This document shows positions 44,152-55,277 of a DNA stretch of 64,000 nucleotides, piece after piece. This DNA is from an uncultured Colwellia sp. Its GTDB lineage: Bacteria > Pseudomonadota > Gammaproteobacteria > Enterobacterales > Alteromonadaceae. Numbering within the stretch: position 1 is the first letter of the stretch; every line of letters starts with the position of its first letter. A program made the position numbers and the translations under genes. The notes under the pieces were generated by a model that was not told the origin of the DNA, made no database searches, and saw only the letters and a program-made list of their open reading frames with translations. The stretch covers positions 26,714-90,713 of the forward strand of contig CAJWZC010000003.1 of NCBI GenBank assembly GCA_913049915.1, read 5' to 3'.

Positions 44152-45759
44152 TTAACTTTCTAAAATCATATCAGCGGCTTTTTCACCAATCATAATGGTG
44201 GGTGCATTGGTATTACCACTAATGATTTTAGGCATAATTGACGCATCCACTACTCTTAAATTTTGCATACCGTGTACTCTGAGTTGTGAATCTACTACCG
44301 CCATTATATCGGTTTTGGGGCCCATTTTACAGGTACCACAAGGGTGATATTGGGTATCTGCTCGATTACGAATATCTTTCTCAAGCTGCTCGTCATTACC
44401 ATTTTCAACAACATAAAGCATATTCTTTCGAATGGGAGCGAAGGGCTTTCCTTCAATAATATTTTGCATCTTTTTCGCTGCGCGTTTGATGATCTTCATA
44501 TCTTTTTCATTATTAAAGAAATTAGGATCTATCGCGAGGGAATCTTCAGGATTACTACTGTTAAGTTTTACTTCACCAACACTATCAGGACGGAGTAAGG
44601 TAATATGACAACTGTAGCCATGACCAAAATTAATCGTTCTTGCGTGATTATCAGCAATAGCAGGAACAAATATCAATTGTGCATCAGGGGCTACTAAATC
44701 GTTTTCGGTACTAAAAAAAGCGCCAGATTCAGCTAAAGAGCTAGTCACTTTTCCGGTTCGAGTTTTTCTCCATTCCGATATCCATTTAAGTACTCTAAAG
44801 CTACCTCTAACAGAGAAGCCAAAAGTATCGTGGCGACTACTTACTTTAAACGTTTGCACATAATCAATATGGTCTTGTAAGTTTTGACCAACACCGGGTA
44901 AGTCATGGACACTAGTAATACCTTTTTCTTTTAAATGTTCACTAGCGCCGACACCAGACAACATTAAAATTTGTGGCGATCCAAATGCACCACTGCTGAG
45001 GACTACCTCTTTATTACAATGAATTTCAATGGATTTATTATTTTTTTTGTAACGTATACCAACAGCAATCTTGCCTTCAAACAGTACTTTTTCAGTTAAT
45101 GCATGAGTAATAATAGTTAAGTTTTTTCGCGCTGTATTAGGCGTTAAGTAAGCTTTAGCTGCGCTGCAACGCTCACCATTTTTTATGGTGCGCTGATATA
45201 AGAAAACTCCCTCTTGCTCAGCTCCATTACAATCATGCGTATACTTGATGCCTTGTTGCACGCATGAATCAATGAACATTTGATTAATATCACTAGCATG
45301 ACTGGCACTCGAAACGCCTAATGGACCATCTACATTATGATACTTATCTTTAAATACTTCATTTGCTTCTGATTTTTTGAAGTAAGGTAATATATCTTCA
45401 TAGCTCCAACCGTCATTACCAAGTGCAGCCCAGTTGTCGTAATCCCATTTATTACCTCGAACATATAACATGGCATTGGTAGATGAGCTACCACCTAAGG
45501 TTTTACCTCTTGGTTGATAACCTTGTCGGCCATTCAACCCGGCTTGTGGGATAGTTTTAAAGGCCCAGTTATTCAGTTTAGTGGGCAACATTGCGGCTAA
45601 ACCAATCGGCGCATGGATAAAAACACTTTTATCGGGACCCCCTGCCTCTAAAAGACATACAGATACATTGGGGTCCTCAGATAAACGTGCGGCAACAACA
45701 CAACCAGCAGAGCCGGCGCCAACAATTATATAATCAAATTTATCCTGTACGTTTTTCAT
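44152..45759 (-). CDS. GMC family oxidoreductase (choline/alcohol dehydrogenase-like)
   Basis: 535 aa; FDYIIVGAGSAGCVVAARLSEDP, GGSSSTNAMLYVRG, QYHPCGTCKMG. Confidence 0.92.
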   Translation of the reverse strand: MKNVQDKFDYIIVGAGSAGCVVAARLSEDPNVSVCLLEAGGPDKSVFIHAPIGLAAMLPTKLNNWAFKTIPQAGLNGRQGYQPRGKTLGGSSSTNAMLYVRGNKWDYDNWAALGNDGWSYEDILPYFKKSEANEVFKDKYHNVDGPLGVSSASHASDINQMFIDSCVQQGIKYTHDCNGAEQEGVFLYQRTIKNGERCSAAKAYLTPNTARKNLTIITHALTEKVLFEGKIAVGIRYKKNNKSIEIHCNKEVVLSSGAFGSPQILMLSGVGASEHLKEKGITSVHDLPGVGQNLQDHIDYVQTFKVSSRHDTFGFSVRGSFRVLKWISEWRKTRTGKVTSSLAESGAFFSTENDLVAPDAQLIFVPAIADNHARTINFGHGYSCHITLLRPDSVGEVKLNSSNPEDSLAIDPNFFNNEKDMKIIKRAAKKMQNIIEGKPFAPIRKNMLYVVENGNDEQLEKDIRNRADTQYHPCGTCKMGPKTDIMAVVDSQLRVHGMQNLRVVDASIMPKIISGNTNAPTIMIGEKAADMILES

Positions 45760-46499
45760 TATTAAACCCTTTGAGACAATGCTATTAATTATACAATACA
45801 GCCGACTTTATAATAGTTATACCACAGCTGTAATAAATCACTTATCACTATAATTAATTATGATTATCATGAATAAGTGCAACGCTAATATATAAATATA
45901 CCTTTTATCGTGGAGGTAACGTGGAGAGTATGGCGTTGTCTTAGCTTTGATAAGTTAGTTGAGTTATTTCGCATTTAACCTAAAGGATCTAAAGCTGATA
46001 CTATTCAAAATAGAGTGTAAAGTTTTAAATAACAAAATAGTATTTTTTTTACATCAATACAATGCTGCTGATATATATAGCGACTAAACTTTTGCCTATT
46101 CGTTTACTAACTAGATTTTAACAATGACACCTCACTTTATAATTCACTGCCTATTCTGTAGCTGTGCTGGCTATTTTTATACTAAAGAAATTATTTACTT
46201 GGTTATTGGATATCTTTAGTAGGGTTGTAAAGTAATTAACCCGCGTAATTATCCTAAAATTCTCGTTGAGTTTATTCCTGAGTTTGAGAAAAACTATGTG
46301 CAAGTGATTGAAGCAATAAAAGCCGATATCTCTGCAGTTATTAGCGTGACACTTGAGTGCGTTAACTCTTACGACATTACTTTGTAGCAATAAATGTTAT
46401 GGTAACAACACTGTTTATCGTAAAATGATTAATAGATTAAATAATAAGATAGGGCCTCAATCTTATTATTTATTATTTATTATTTTTAGATTGAGAATA

Positions 46500-46964
46500 A
46501 TAAATAATTACTTTTTAATTGATACTAGTCCGTGTAAATCAATGCTACTTGAAGATATAGCAGCGACTGATGGATTATGTCTATATGAACCAGTAGATTT
46601 TATCACTGAGGTCTTGGCTGAACATTTAAGTTTTACCCCATTAAACGACACTATCATGTTGCATGTCACTTGCAGTAGCAGACGTATGGGCTTAACCAAT
46701 AAAATGCAGCAACTTGCTAAGTTATGCAGTAATAATGTCGTTATTCCTGAACATATTCAATGTTGTGGTTTTACCGGAGATAAAGGTTTTACTACCCCTG
46801 AGCTAAATGAAAATGCTTTAGCTACTTTAAAAGAGCAAGTACCCAAAGGTTGCATGGTTGGTTATAGTAATAGTAGAACTTGCGAAATAGGTTTATCGCA
46901 TCATGCTGGGATAGACTATCAATCTATTCTTTATTTAGTGGATAAAACAACATCGGCTAAATAG
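46500..46964 (+). pseudogene. C-terminal remnant of an FAD/Fe-S (D-lactate dehydrogenase-like) protein with CCG domain
   Basis: LHVTCSSRRMGLTNKMQQLAKLCSNNVVIPEHIQCCGFTGDKGFTTPELNENAL...GYSNSRTCEIGLSHHAGIDYQSILYLVD; no FAD domain upstream. Confidence 0.7.
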
Positions 46965-47448
46965 AAGGCGGACTTTTCAGTTAGCTTGATACAATAAATA
47001 ATATTCTCTTTAATATCTTGATTATAATTATCTTACCCGTACTACTAAAATCAAAGTTAACCCTATAGTGGAATAGCTAAATAATTTTTTCGGGATATGC
47101 CAGTTTATATAACGTTGTATTCTTAGTTGAAACAGTACTCGCATACCAAGTAAGTCCTTCAATTCTAGTTCTCTACCAGCCACAATAATGATGACTCAGC
47201 TGCTGAGTTAATTTTGCTAGCATAAAAAACGAGGAATAATAATAAAGTATATTATGGTCACACAATTCATCGTTATGTCATTAATCTAGTAGAGCTAATC
47301 CCTAATACCTATTATGTTTGTGTTTATGATATCTTTCTAGCTTAGGTGCTGCCGATAGTATTGCTACAAGCAGTATATTAGCAGAGCGAGCAAAGAGGTA
47401 CTTTAATCTTTGGTTCAAAGGCTCAATATTCATAAGTAAGATTTACAT

Positions 47449-47625
47449 ATGAATATTGAGCAGATCAGTGCGGAAATGTTAGCTTTTGCAGAGTAGAAAA
47501 ATTTTGATTTGATTATAACGAGTAGTCATGGATTATAAGGTTTTCAATTGCTCTTAGGCTCTACTAGTCATACTATTTTATACGGGGCACAATGTGACGT
47601 ATTAGCCGCGTGCTTTAACGACTAG
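47449..47625 (+). pseudogene. UspA-like universal stress protein C-terminal remnant with two in-frame stops
   Basis: Manual translation MNIEQISAEMLAFAE*KNFDLIITSSHGL*GFQLLLGSTSHTILYGAQCDVLAACFND*. Confidence 0.75.
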
Positions 47626-47666
47626 ATGTTTATATCCAAATCACTTGCAAGTAGCAGGGGTATATA

Positions 47667-48722
47667 TTAAAACTTTGGAAATATTTGATTTCTACCCGCA
47701 TTTTTTGCTTGATATAAATACTTATCAGCATTGTTGATTACCTCATCAATACTTTGATCGCCATTGAATTGTTCAATGCCCATACTGACGGTAACTTTAA
47801 TTTTGTCGCCTTCATAATTAACAAGATAATCTTGGAGCGTTTCTTGAATTTTCTCTGCCAGTATATTGGCATTTTTAGCCAGTGTTTGTGGTAAAATAAA
47901 TAAGAATTCTTCCCCGCCCCAACGAGCAATACAATCTTGATCTCTGGTATTTTTAGTAAAAATTTTGGCAAGCTCAACCAACACCGCATCGCCTGCATTG
48001 TGTCCATATTGGTCATTCACTCTCTTGAAATGATCGACATCGCATAAAATGATAGAGCAGGGGTGTGGATTACGGATTATACGTGCTTTTTCCTGCGTTA
48101 AAAGAGAGAGTGCACCACGACGGTTAGATAGTTGTGTTAGTAGATCAAAATGAGCGAGTTGTTGATATTTTTTACTTAACTTCAGGGCTTGTTTGTAAGA
48201 CTTTTCTCTTGAATATTCATATAAGGCTGACAGAAATGTAACCGTTAAAAAGGAATAGAGTAAACGTAATTTAAACTCAATATTGTACTCAGCATGAGCA
48301 ATAATATTGGTTGGTATAAACATTATGGTACTAATTATTATTACGAATAGCCCAATATCAATCAACCCACGCTTTAAGCCATGAATAAAGACTGAAACAG
48401 GGGCAATAATATATATCCATAAAGGCCCTGTATTTTCAACACCACCAGTGTAGGTAAGATAAAACATTAATAAATATAGTGAGTAGAGAACTATTGTGGA
48501 ACTTAATTCTATATTATTAAACTTCTGATAAGCGCAGTAACCGAGTAAACAGATAAAACTTGCCAAAAATAAAGTGATCGCTAAAATAAAATTTCCGTTG
48601 AACAGCCCAATAAGTCCCATAATGACAGTCATTGTCATACCGACCAAAGTAAACAAAGAAACAACATTAGGGTGTTGTAACTCTTCCTTATCTATATCAT
48701 CCGTGTAAGGTGGCTCTTGCAA
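47667..48722 (-). CDS. membrane-bound GGDEF diguanylate cyclase
   Basis: 351 aa; multiple TM segments; FDLLTQLSNRRGAL, RWGGEEFLFILP. Confidence 0.92.
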   Translation of the reverse strand: MQEPPYTDDIDKEELQHPNVVSLFTLVGMTMTVIMGLIGLFNGNFILAITLFLASFICLLGYCAYQKFNNIELSSTIVLYSLYLLMFYLTYTGGVENTGPLWIYIIAPVSVFIHGLKRGLIDIGLFVIIISTIMFIPTNIIAHAEYNIEFKLRLLYSFLTVTFLSALYEYSREKSYKQALKLSKKYQQLAHFDLLTQLSNRRGALSLLTQEKARIIRNPHPCSIILCDVDHFKRVNDQYGHNAGDAVLVELAKIFTKNTRDQDCIARWGGEEFLFILPQTLAKNANILAEKIQETLQDYLVNYEGDKIKVTVSMGIEQFNGDQSIDEVINNADKYLYQAKNAGRNQIFPKF

Positions 48723-48900
48723 AGAATATAATCCGATTTTTGAGACAATCTACTATTATAAGATAATTTAGCATAACCTTTTCTTATAAAACACTAATGT
48801 GTCTTTTTTTATACAAATAAGTGGGGTGTGCCTCTTTAGGTTTAACTTTAAATTTATTAACTAGTCAAACAGCTCGTTTTTTATTTGAGCCAAATAGGGT

Positions 48901-51900
48901 TTAATCAGCAAGTACAACCCTATTCCTGCCTCTGGACTTACCAAGATATAATGCCTTATCAGCACTCAACACTATTGAATCAATCGATGTTTCCCTCCCC
49001 GCAGAAGTAGTGACAACCCCTACAGTCAAAGTGACAAATTTACTAGTTTCAGATTTTTCATGAGCAATATTCATACTCTCAATTGCTAAACATAAACGTT
49101 CAGCAACAATCGTCGATTCTTCCTCTGATGTATTAGGTAGGATCATAGCAAATTCCTCACCACCATAACGATAATTAGCACCTGTTACACGCGCAACGTT
49201 AGCAGAAATACATTGAGCTACTTGTTTCAGACAAATGTCATCTTGCTGATGACCATAAAAGTCGTTAAATAGTTTGAAGTGATCAATATCACCAATAATG
49301 AGGGACAAGGGTTGCTTTTGACGATAATGCCTTTTGATTTCTTTTGTTAGTTTTTCGTCGAAGTAACGGCGGTTATATAACTCCGTTAAGCCATCCTGAT
49401 AGGTGAGCACTTCTAATTTCTTTTTTGCAGCGATTAAGTTATTAGCCTGTGTGTAGCGATGCTGTTTTTTCAATGACTTCTTCTTCAAGTGCTAATACAA
49501 ATTGCTTTTGTCTAATAATTTCTGTTCGCTGTATACGTGTTCTAAAGTAAATAAAACTGAATAACCCAAGCACTGCTACTAAAAGATACAAGCTATATAC
49601 CCACTATTTTTTCCACATAGGTGGTGATATATGTAGGTTAATAGACAGTAATTTTTTTACCCACTTACCACTACTGTTAGTCGCTTTAACTAAGAGTTTA
49701 TATGAGCCACCATCTAAACTAGTAAACGAAGCGATATTTCGATTGCCGATATCAATCCAATTACTATCATATCCTTCTAGTTTATAAGTATATTGATTCT
49801 TACTGGAAGAGATAAAGTCTAATGCTTTGAATTAAAAAGAAAAAAGTAGTTAAGATGAGATGGTTTAATATCTGTTATATAGGCATAAGGTTGCTCAAGC
49901 GTTACTGGTTGTCCCATTTTATTAAACCCGGTTAAAACAATATTAAACTCGCTATTATTTGTTTCTATGTTGGCAGTATTAAAGAATTCGATGCCTCTTT
50001 GACTACTGGTGAAAAGAGTTTCATTTCCACCTCTTACTAGGCTATTTGGGTAATAGTTTAAACCTAACAAACCGTCGTAGCTGTCAAAATTAGTTACTTT
50101 ACCCGATAATAGGTTTAGTTTTGAAATACCTTTATTTGTTGTTAGCCATAAATGACCACTTTCATCATCTTCAATTGCACGAATTAAAGAGGTAGGTAAG
50201 CCGTTTTTTCTATCAAAATGTTGAAAACTCTTTGTTTCAGGGAGATATAATTTAAGCCCTTTTTGCGTAGTAATCCAAATCTTTCCATCCCTAGATTGAT
50301 GTATATCCTGAACTATGTTTCCCAATAAACTATCTACTTTATTCGCCTCATTTTTAAATGAAATAAATTGCTGATTGCGATCATCCCAAAGATTGATATC
50401 ATTACCAGTACCAACCCAGATATTTTGTTCATCATCTTTTAAATATTTCCCACACCTCAGGATGAGATAAACCTAAAGAAGCATCTACATGCATAAAAAA
50501 TTTAGTAAGAGGATCGTAGCGATAAACACCATTTTTATAAGTACCAATCCAAAGGTTTCCATATTGGCCAGTATTAAGCGCTTGTAACTCTCTAAATTCA
50601 TTATAGTTAGGATCTGATTTAGGATATTTTAATAAATCTAGTTGCTTAGTTATAAGTTGATTTTTGCTAAACCATCATCCTGTGCAACCCATAAAATATT
50701 ATTACTATCTAGAAATATAATTGGCTTTTCTAATAATAGATTCCCTCCATAGCCATTTTCCTGACTAAAAATAGGGGGCGATAATGTTACTAGTTTTGTG
50801 AAGATAATTGCCATTTATATCAACTGTTATAGCATTAGGCGCTGTCAGTGCCCGGCTATTAATTGATTTAAACTTTCGGTGAGGCACTATCTTATATACC
50901 GTGATTTTCACTAGTAACCCAAATTATATTTGAGCTATCTTCGAAAATCATCCTCAAGTCATTATTATGTTTAAGTAAGAATTTTTTAATTTGAGGACCT
51001 GAGTTTTATTGCCGAAGTAAGCCTCTACTGGTGACAAACCAAACGTAGCCTTGTTGATCCTCAATCATAGAGTTCACTTGACCAATATATTTATCATCAA
51101 CAGTTTTTAAACGCGTGAAAAGATCATTGCGTTGGTTAAAATCAAACAGATCTTTTGTGTACCGACATAAAATTTATTATTTGATATCTTTAAAATACTT
51201 CTTATTTCGTTTGCGCCAGTAGGTGTGAGATTATTAGGTTGGGATAAAAATAAGAGAAGGTTTTTTATTTTTATCATATAAATTTAAGCCAAAGCTAGTG
51301 GCAATCCAAAGACTATTGCTATCGTTGTCTTCAATATCCCATATTCTATTATGAGATAAACTAGATTTTTCATCAGTTAGTCTCTCAATATGCTCAAAGC
51401 TGTTTTGACCAATATATCGGCTAAACCATGATCACAAGAGCCTAACCAAATAGAGCCACGTTGGTCATGGAATAAAGATTGTATACGGTTAGATGAGATA
51501 GAGGTAGTGCGTAGAGAATCATGAATAAAATGCTGAAATTTTCCGGTTTTTGGTTCATAAAGATTAGCGCCTCCGCCCCAAGTGCCAACCCATATTCTTC
51601 CGTCACGGCCTAACATCACATTGCCTGCATTATTATGAGATAAACCATTGGCACTTATACTCTCAAATTCAAATATCGTTACTTTTCGGCCAACATAATG
51701 CATTACACCATTTTCAGCGGTGCCAAATCAAAGTAGTCCTTGATTATCCTGAATAATCGAATATATCTCAGAAGAAAAAAAGCCATCTTCCTCTGTTAAA
51801 ATTTCCACAGAGTATTCATTGGTAAGCTCTAAATGGCGTTCATTACTAAGAGCTGAAATAATAATACCAACAAATAAGATAACAAAACACATAAAGCGGT

Positions 51901-51943
51901 TAAACAGCAAAATACTACATTTCATAAGCTTCAAAGTTATCAA
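48901..51943 (-). pseudogene. Reg_prop/Y_Y_Y beta-propeller sensor with GGDEF output, multiply disrupted
   Basis: Pieces 51728-51943, 51377-51703, 49819-50325 (propeller repeats such as DGRIWVGTWGGGANLYEPKTGKFQHF) and 48901-49488 (GGDEF, YGGEEFAMILP) lie in order in different frames; linker KLLSINLHISPPMWKK*WVYSLYLLVAVLGLFSFIYFRTRIQ carries a stop. Confidence 0.85.
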
Positions 51944-52246
51944 AACTAAGGGGGATATTACGAATACATAACAAAAAACTAATAGTGCTGTTATTTTAGT
52001 TGATTTAACAGGCTATATCTATGTGAAATGTAGGTCGTAAGAGATAAAACGGAACCAAGTATCTGTTACATTATGTCATTTTAGACTAATGTCTAATAAA
52101 TAAAGTAAGGTCACGATATTAATGTATTAGTTAAAATTTTATTGTTTGGCATTTATTGTTGAGCGAGATGAAAATTAGTTTTAAATAGTAGAATCAGCGA
52201 CCTATTATTAACGGCAGTTATGATGGTTTTTATCGTTAATTTATCA

Positions 52247-52292
52247 ATCAATCAAACTTACGTCACGGTTAGCTGACGTAAGTTTGATTGAT
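52247..52292. terminator. long hairpin downstream of the glutathionyl-hydroquinone reductase gene
   Basis: atcaatcaaacttacgtca / cggttagc / tgacgtaagtttgattgat, 19-bp perfect stem. Confidence 0.65.
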
Positions 52293-52326
52293 AAAGTTAT
52301 TGTGACAACACAATAGCGACTTTAAA

Positions 52327-53310
52327 CTAGCTAAACTGCTTGTCCCTATTGTGTTGGGCTGTCCAATCTTGCTGGTGCGCAATAGGAACAATGCCATAAG
52401 GGTTAATGGCTAAATGACTCGCATAGTAATGACGTTTGATATGCGCTTCATTTACCGTTTTGGCGACGTTAGGTACTTGAAATAGTTCCAACATATAATT
52501 GTAGATATTGCTAAATTCTTTGATCAATTTTAAATTACATTTAAAATGCGTATGATAAACCGAATCAAAACGTACTAATGTTACCCACAAGCGCCAATCC
52601 GCTTCGGTAATTTCATTACCTGCTAAATAACGTTGTTTAGAGAGCTTTTCATCCAGTTGCTCTAATGCGAAAAATAACTCTTTTACATTTTTATCATAGG
52701 CTTCTTGCGTTGTGGCAAAGCCAGTTTTATAAACGCCATTATTAATTTTGTGATAAACCAACTCATTTTCATGATTAATTTTTTCACGTAAGTGTTCAGG
52801 ATAAAAGTCTAATTTATTACCAGTAATGTCGTTGAAAGCACTATTAAACATACGAATAATTTCTGATGACTCGTTATTTATTATTACTTTATCTTGCTTA
52901 TCCCATAATACGGGTACACTATTAACACCGCTGTAATCAGGATCTTGTGCTAGATATTTTTCAGAAATAAATTTATCACCGTATAAATTATCTCCCGTTG
53001 TGCCATAAAGTTTTGCCGACTCCTCATCATGGTTAAAACTCCAGCCATTTTCATGCATGTCAGGATGAACCACACTCACGGTAATTAAATCTTCTAATCC
53101 TTTTAATTGGCGGAAAATTAAGGTTCTATGTGCCCACGGGCAGGCGAGTGATACGTATAAATGATAACGACCAGCCTCAGCTTGAAAGCCACCACGTCCT
53201 GTTATGCCAGCACTGCCATCAGCTGTGATCCAGTTTCTAAATTGTGACTCTTTACGTTGGTATTCACCATCTTTTATACTGCTGTCCCAACTATTTTTTA
53301 CTGATTTCAT
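52327..53310 (-). CDS. yqjG: glutathionyl-hydroquinone reductase (YqjG-type)
   Basis: 327 aa; YVSLACPWAHRTLIFRQLKGLE, SVVHPDMHENGWSF, NNESSEIIRMFN. Confidence 0.92.
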   Translation of the reverse strand: MKSVKNSWDSSIKDGEYQRKESQFRNWITADGSAGITGRGGFQAEAGRYHLYVSLACPWAHRTLIFRQLKGLEDLITVSVVHPDMHENGWSFNHDEESAKLYGTTGDNLYGDKFISEKYLAQDPDYSGVNSVPVLWDKQDKVIINNESSEIIRMFNSAFNDITGNKLDFYPEHLREKINHENELVYHKINNGVYKTGFATTQEAYDKNVKELFFALEQLDEKLSKQRYLAGNEITEADWRLWVTLVRFDSVYHTHFKCNLKLIKEFSNIYNYMLELFQVPNVAKTVNEAHIKRHYYASHLAINPYGIVPIAHQQDWTAQHNRDKQFS

Positions 53311-53354
53311 TTTAGTATCTCTCTGTTATATGTGAATTAATATTAAAAGAAATT

Positions 53355-53665
53355 ATACCAATTTGATTAAATTTAGTCCCAACTCATAGCTATACTCGAT
53401 GTTCAATAACAAAGTGAATTTTTTAGGTTTAGTCACTCTAAATCAAATGAATTTAACGCTATTGTTGGATGTCGAGAAAGCTCCCAAGGACCAGTTTAAA
53501 GGGCTGACTTGCAGCGTTATTAATTTTAATAATGACGTTGCATAGATACAGCTTATTAGAAAATGCGGAGCATATTCTCCTGAATAACCATGCTCTGCAA
53601 TCAATGCCTTGCCTCTAAGTCTTTTAATTCTCGCTGAGTGGCAAAGAACTTAATCAATTTGGTAT
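53355..53665. mobile_element. MITE-like element with ~16-bp terminal inverted repeats
   Basis: ataccaatttgattaa (53355-53370) versus ttaatcaatttggtat (53650-53665), 15/16 complementary; no ORF. Confidence 0.55.
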
Positions 53666-53676
53666 TATTTAGTTTA

Positions 53677-54135
53677 TTAACCTAAGCGCTGCTTCAATAC
53701 GTTATCTAGTGCTAACCTGCCTGCACCACTAAACATCAATGAAATTGATATAGCGAGTAAAGCAAGGGCAAATTCATAACCGTTGTTAGTCATAAATAAG
53801 CCATTATCAAAATGCACGCTAAATATGGCTACTACCATAGTAATGCTAAGTATTAACGCTGCTGGGCGAACCAGTAAACCAATGAATAACGCTATACCAC
53901 AAAAAAATTCGGCACTACCAGCTAATAAAGCTAGTTGGTAACCTGGCTCAAGCCCTATTGATGTCATCCACTGACCGGTTCCCTTTAAACCATAACCACC
54001 AAACCAGCCAAATAGTTTTTGTGCACCATGGGCAATAAATATAATAGCGACAGGAATTCTAAGCGCTAAAGTAGCGAAACTGGCATTAGTTGTTATGAGT
54101 TTTTTTATAAAAGAGATGTTCATTGTATTCTCCAA
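53677..54135 (-). CDS. DoxX family membrane protein (copy 1)
   Basis: 152 aa; LRIPVAIIFIAHGAQKLFGWFGGYGLKGTGQWM; near-identical to 56049-56507. Confidence 0.9.
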   Translation of the reverse strand: MENTMNISFIKKLITTNASFATLALRIPVAIIFIAHGAQKLFGWFGGYGLKGTGQWMTSIGLEPGYQLALLAGSAEFFCGIALFIGLLVRPAALILSITMVVAIFSVHFDNGLFMTNNGYEFALALLAISISLMFSGAGRLALDNVLKQRLG

Positions 54136-54579
54136 AGTTGGTCATGAAAGTTTATTATTTCTACTTAATGAAGCTATTATATTTGAAGACACTAACGAAG
54201 AATAACGGTTAAATCTGAACAATTAATTCAAAAATATTGATGTATTGGTTACCCATATATCATTTGATACTTAGGACAATTTTATATTATGATTTTTAAG
54301 TTTTTAAGTTTTTAAGCTTTTATATCAAGTATTTATCCTTGTAGCTATAGTTAATAGCACATTTTTTATCCTAGTAAGTAGTAACGCGTCTTTACAAAAA
54401 AGTATAACATTGGTTTATAAGGATACACTTATTGGTATTAGTTAATCTGGGTAGTGGGACTGAATTATTGTTGTTGTTGTTTTGATTACAGCTAAAAATT
54501 TTACACGTTAAATAATAACTTTGGTGTAGATGTTATTTTGTCATGATTAGCCAGTAGCCAGTAGCCAGTAGCCTAGAGT

Positions 54580-55276
54580 AAAAGTAAGTAGTTTATTATT
54601 ATCAAAAATAACCGTTTATTTAACGACATATTAATTTTTACGCCAAGCTAATTATCGACAAATGCCAGCGGAATAAATGTCATTGCGGTTAAAATAATTT
54701 CTCCCGTTAACATGCCTAAAGCTGTTACTCCAATAAGTTTAAAAATATTCATCATGAAAAAAAATACTGAGGCGGTAGCGATAAATTTAGCTGGGGCTAA
54801 GCCAATAGCACTAAAGTAAATAATAATAGGTGGTCCACCAGCGTGAACTAAGCTACTCGTTAAACCTGAAAACATCTACATAATTAAAGCACCCGTATTA
54901 TTATTCAGTGCCTTGAGTGTTACTTTTTTGAAAAATAAGTTCTTGAGTGAAAAAGTAATACAGATGATACCAATAATTAATTGAAGGTGTTCAGCATTGA
55001 TAAAATCTATGATGAGATACGCGACACTAACACCAATAATAGCGCCAGGAATAAGTGATATTAATAAGCGATGAACCCATTTTTCTAATAACTGTGCAAA
55101 CTTAATATGTCTCCAACAATGAGTAACGGCAGCATTAAAGTAATGGCTTCTGTCGGTGGTAATTTCAGCATTAACAGGGGTACGGCGAAGACGCCAAGTG
55201 CTCCTGCAAAGGCTGATCTTGAAATACTAATAAGTAGAGCAACATTTGCGATTAATACAATCGTTATTATATCCAT
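54580..55276 (-). pseudogene. TauE/SafE family permease, frameshifted
   Basis: ORFs 55085-55333 (from MDIITIVLIANVALLISISRSAFAGALGVFAVPLLM) and 54648-54875 (SSLVHAGGPPIIIYFSAIGLAP) plus in-between and C-terminal sequence readable only across frameshifts/stops. Confidence 0.8.
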
Positions 55277-55277
55277 A

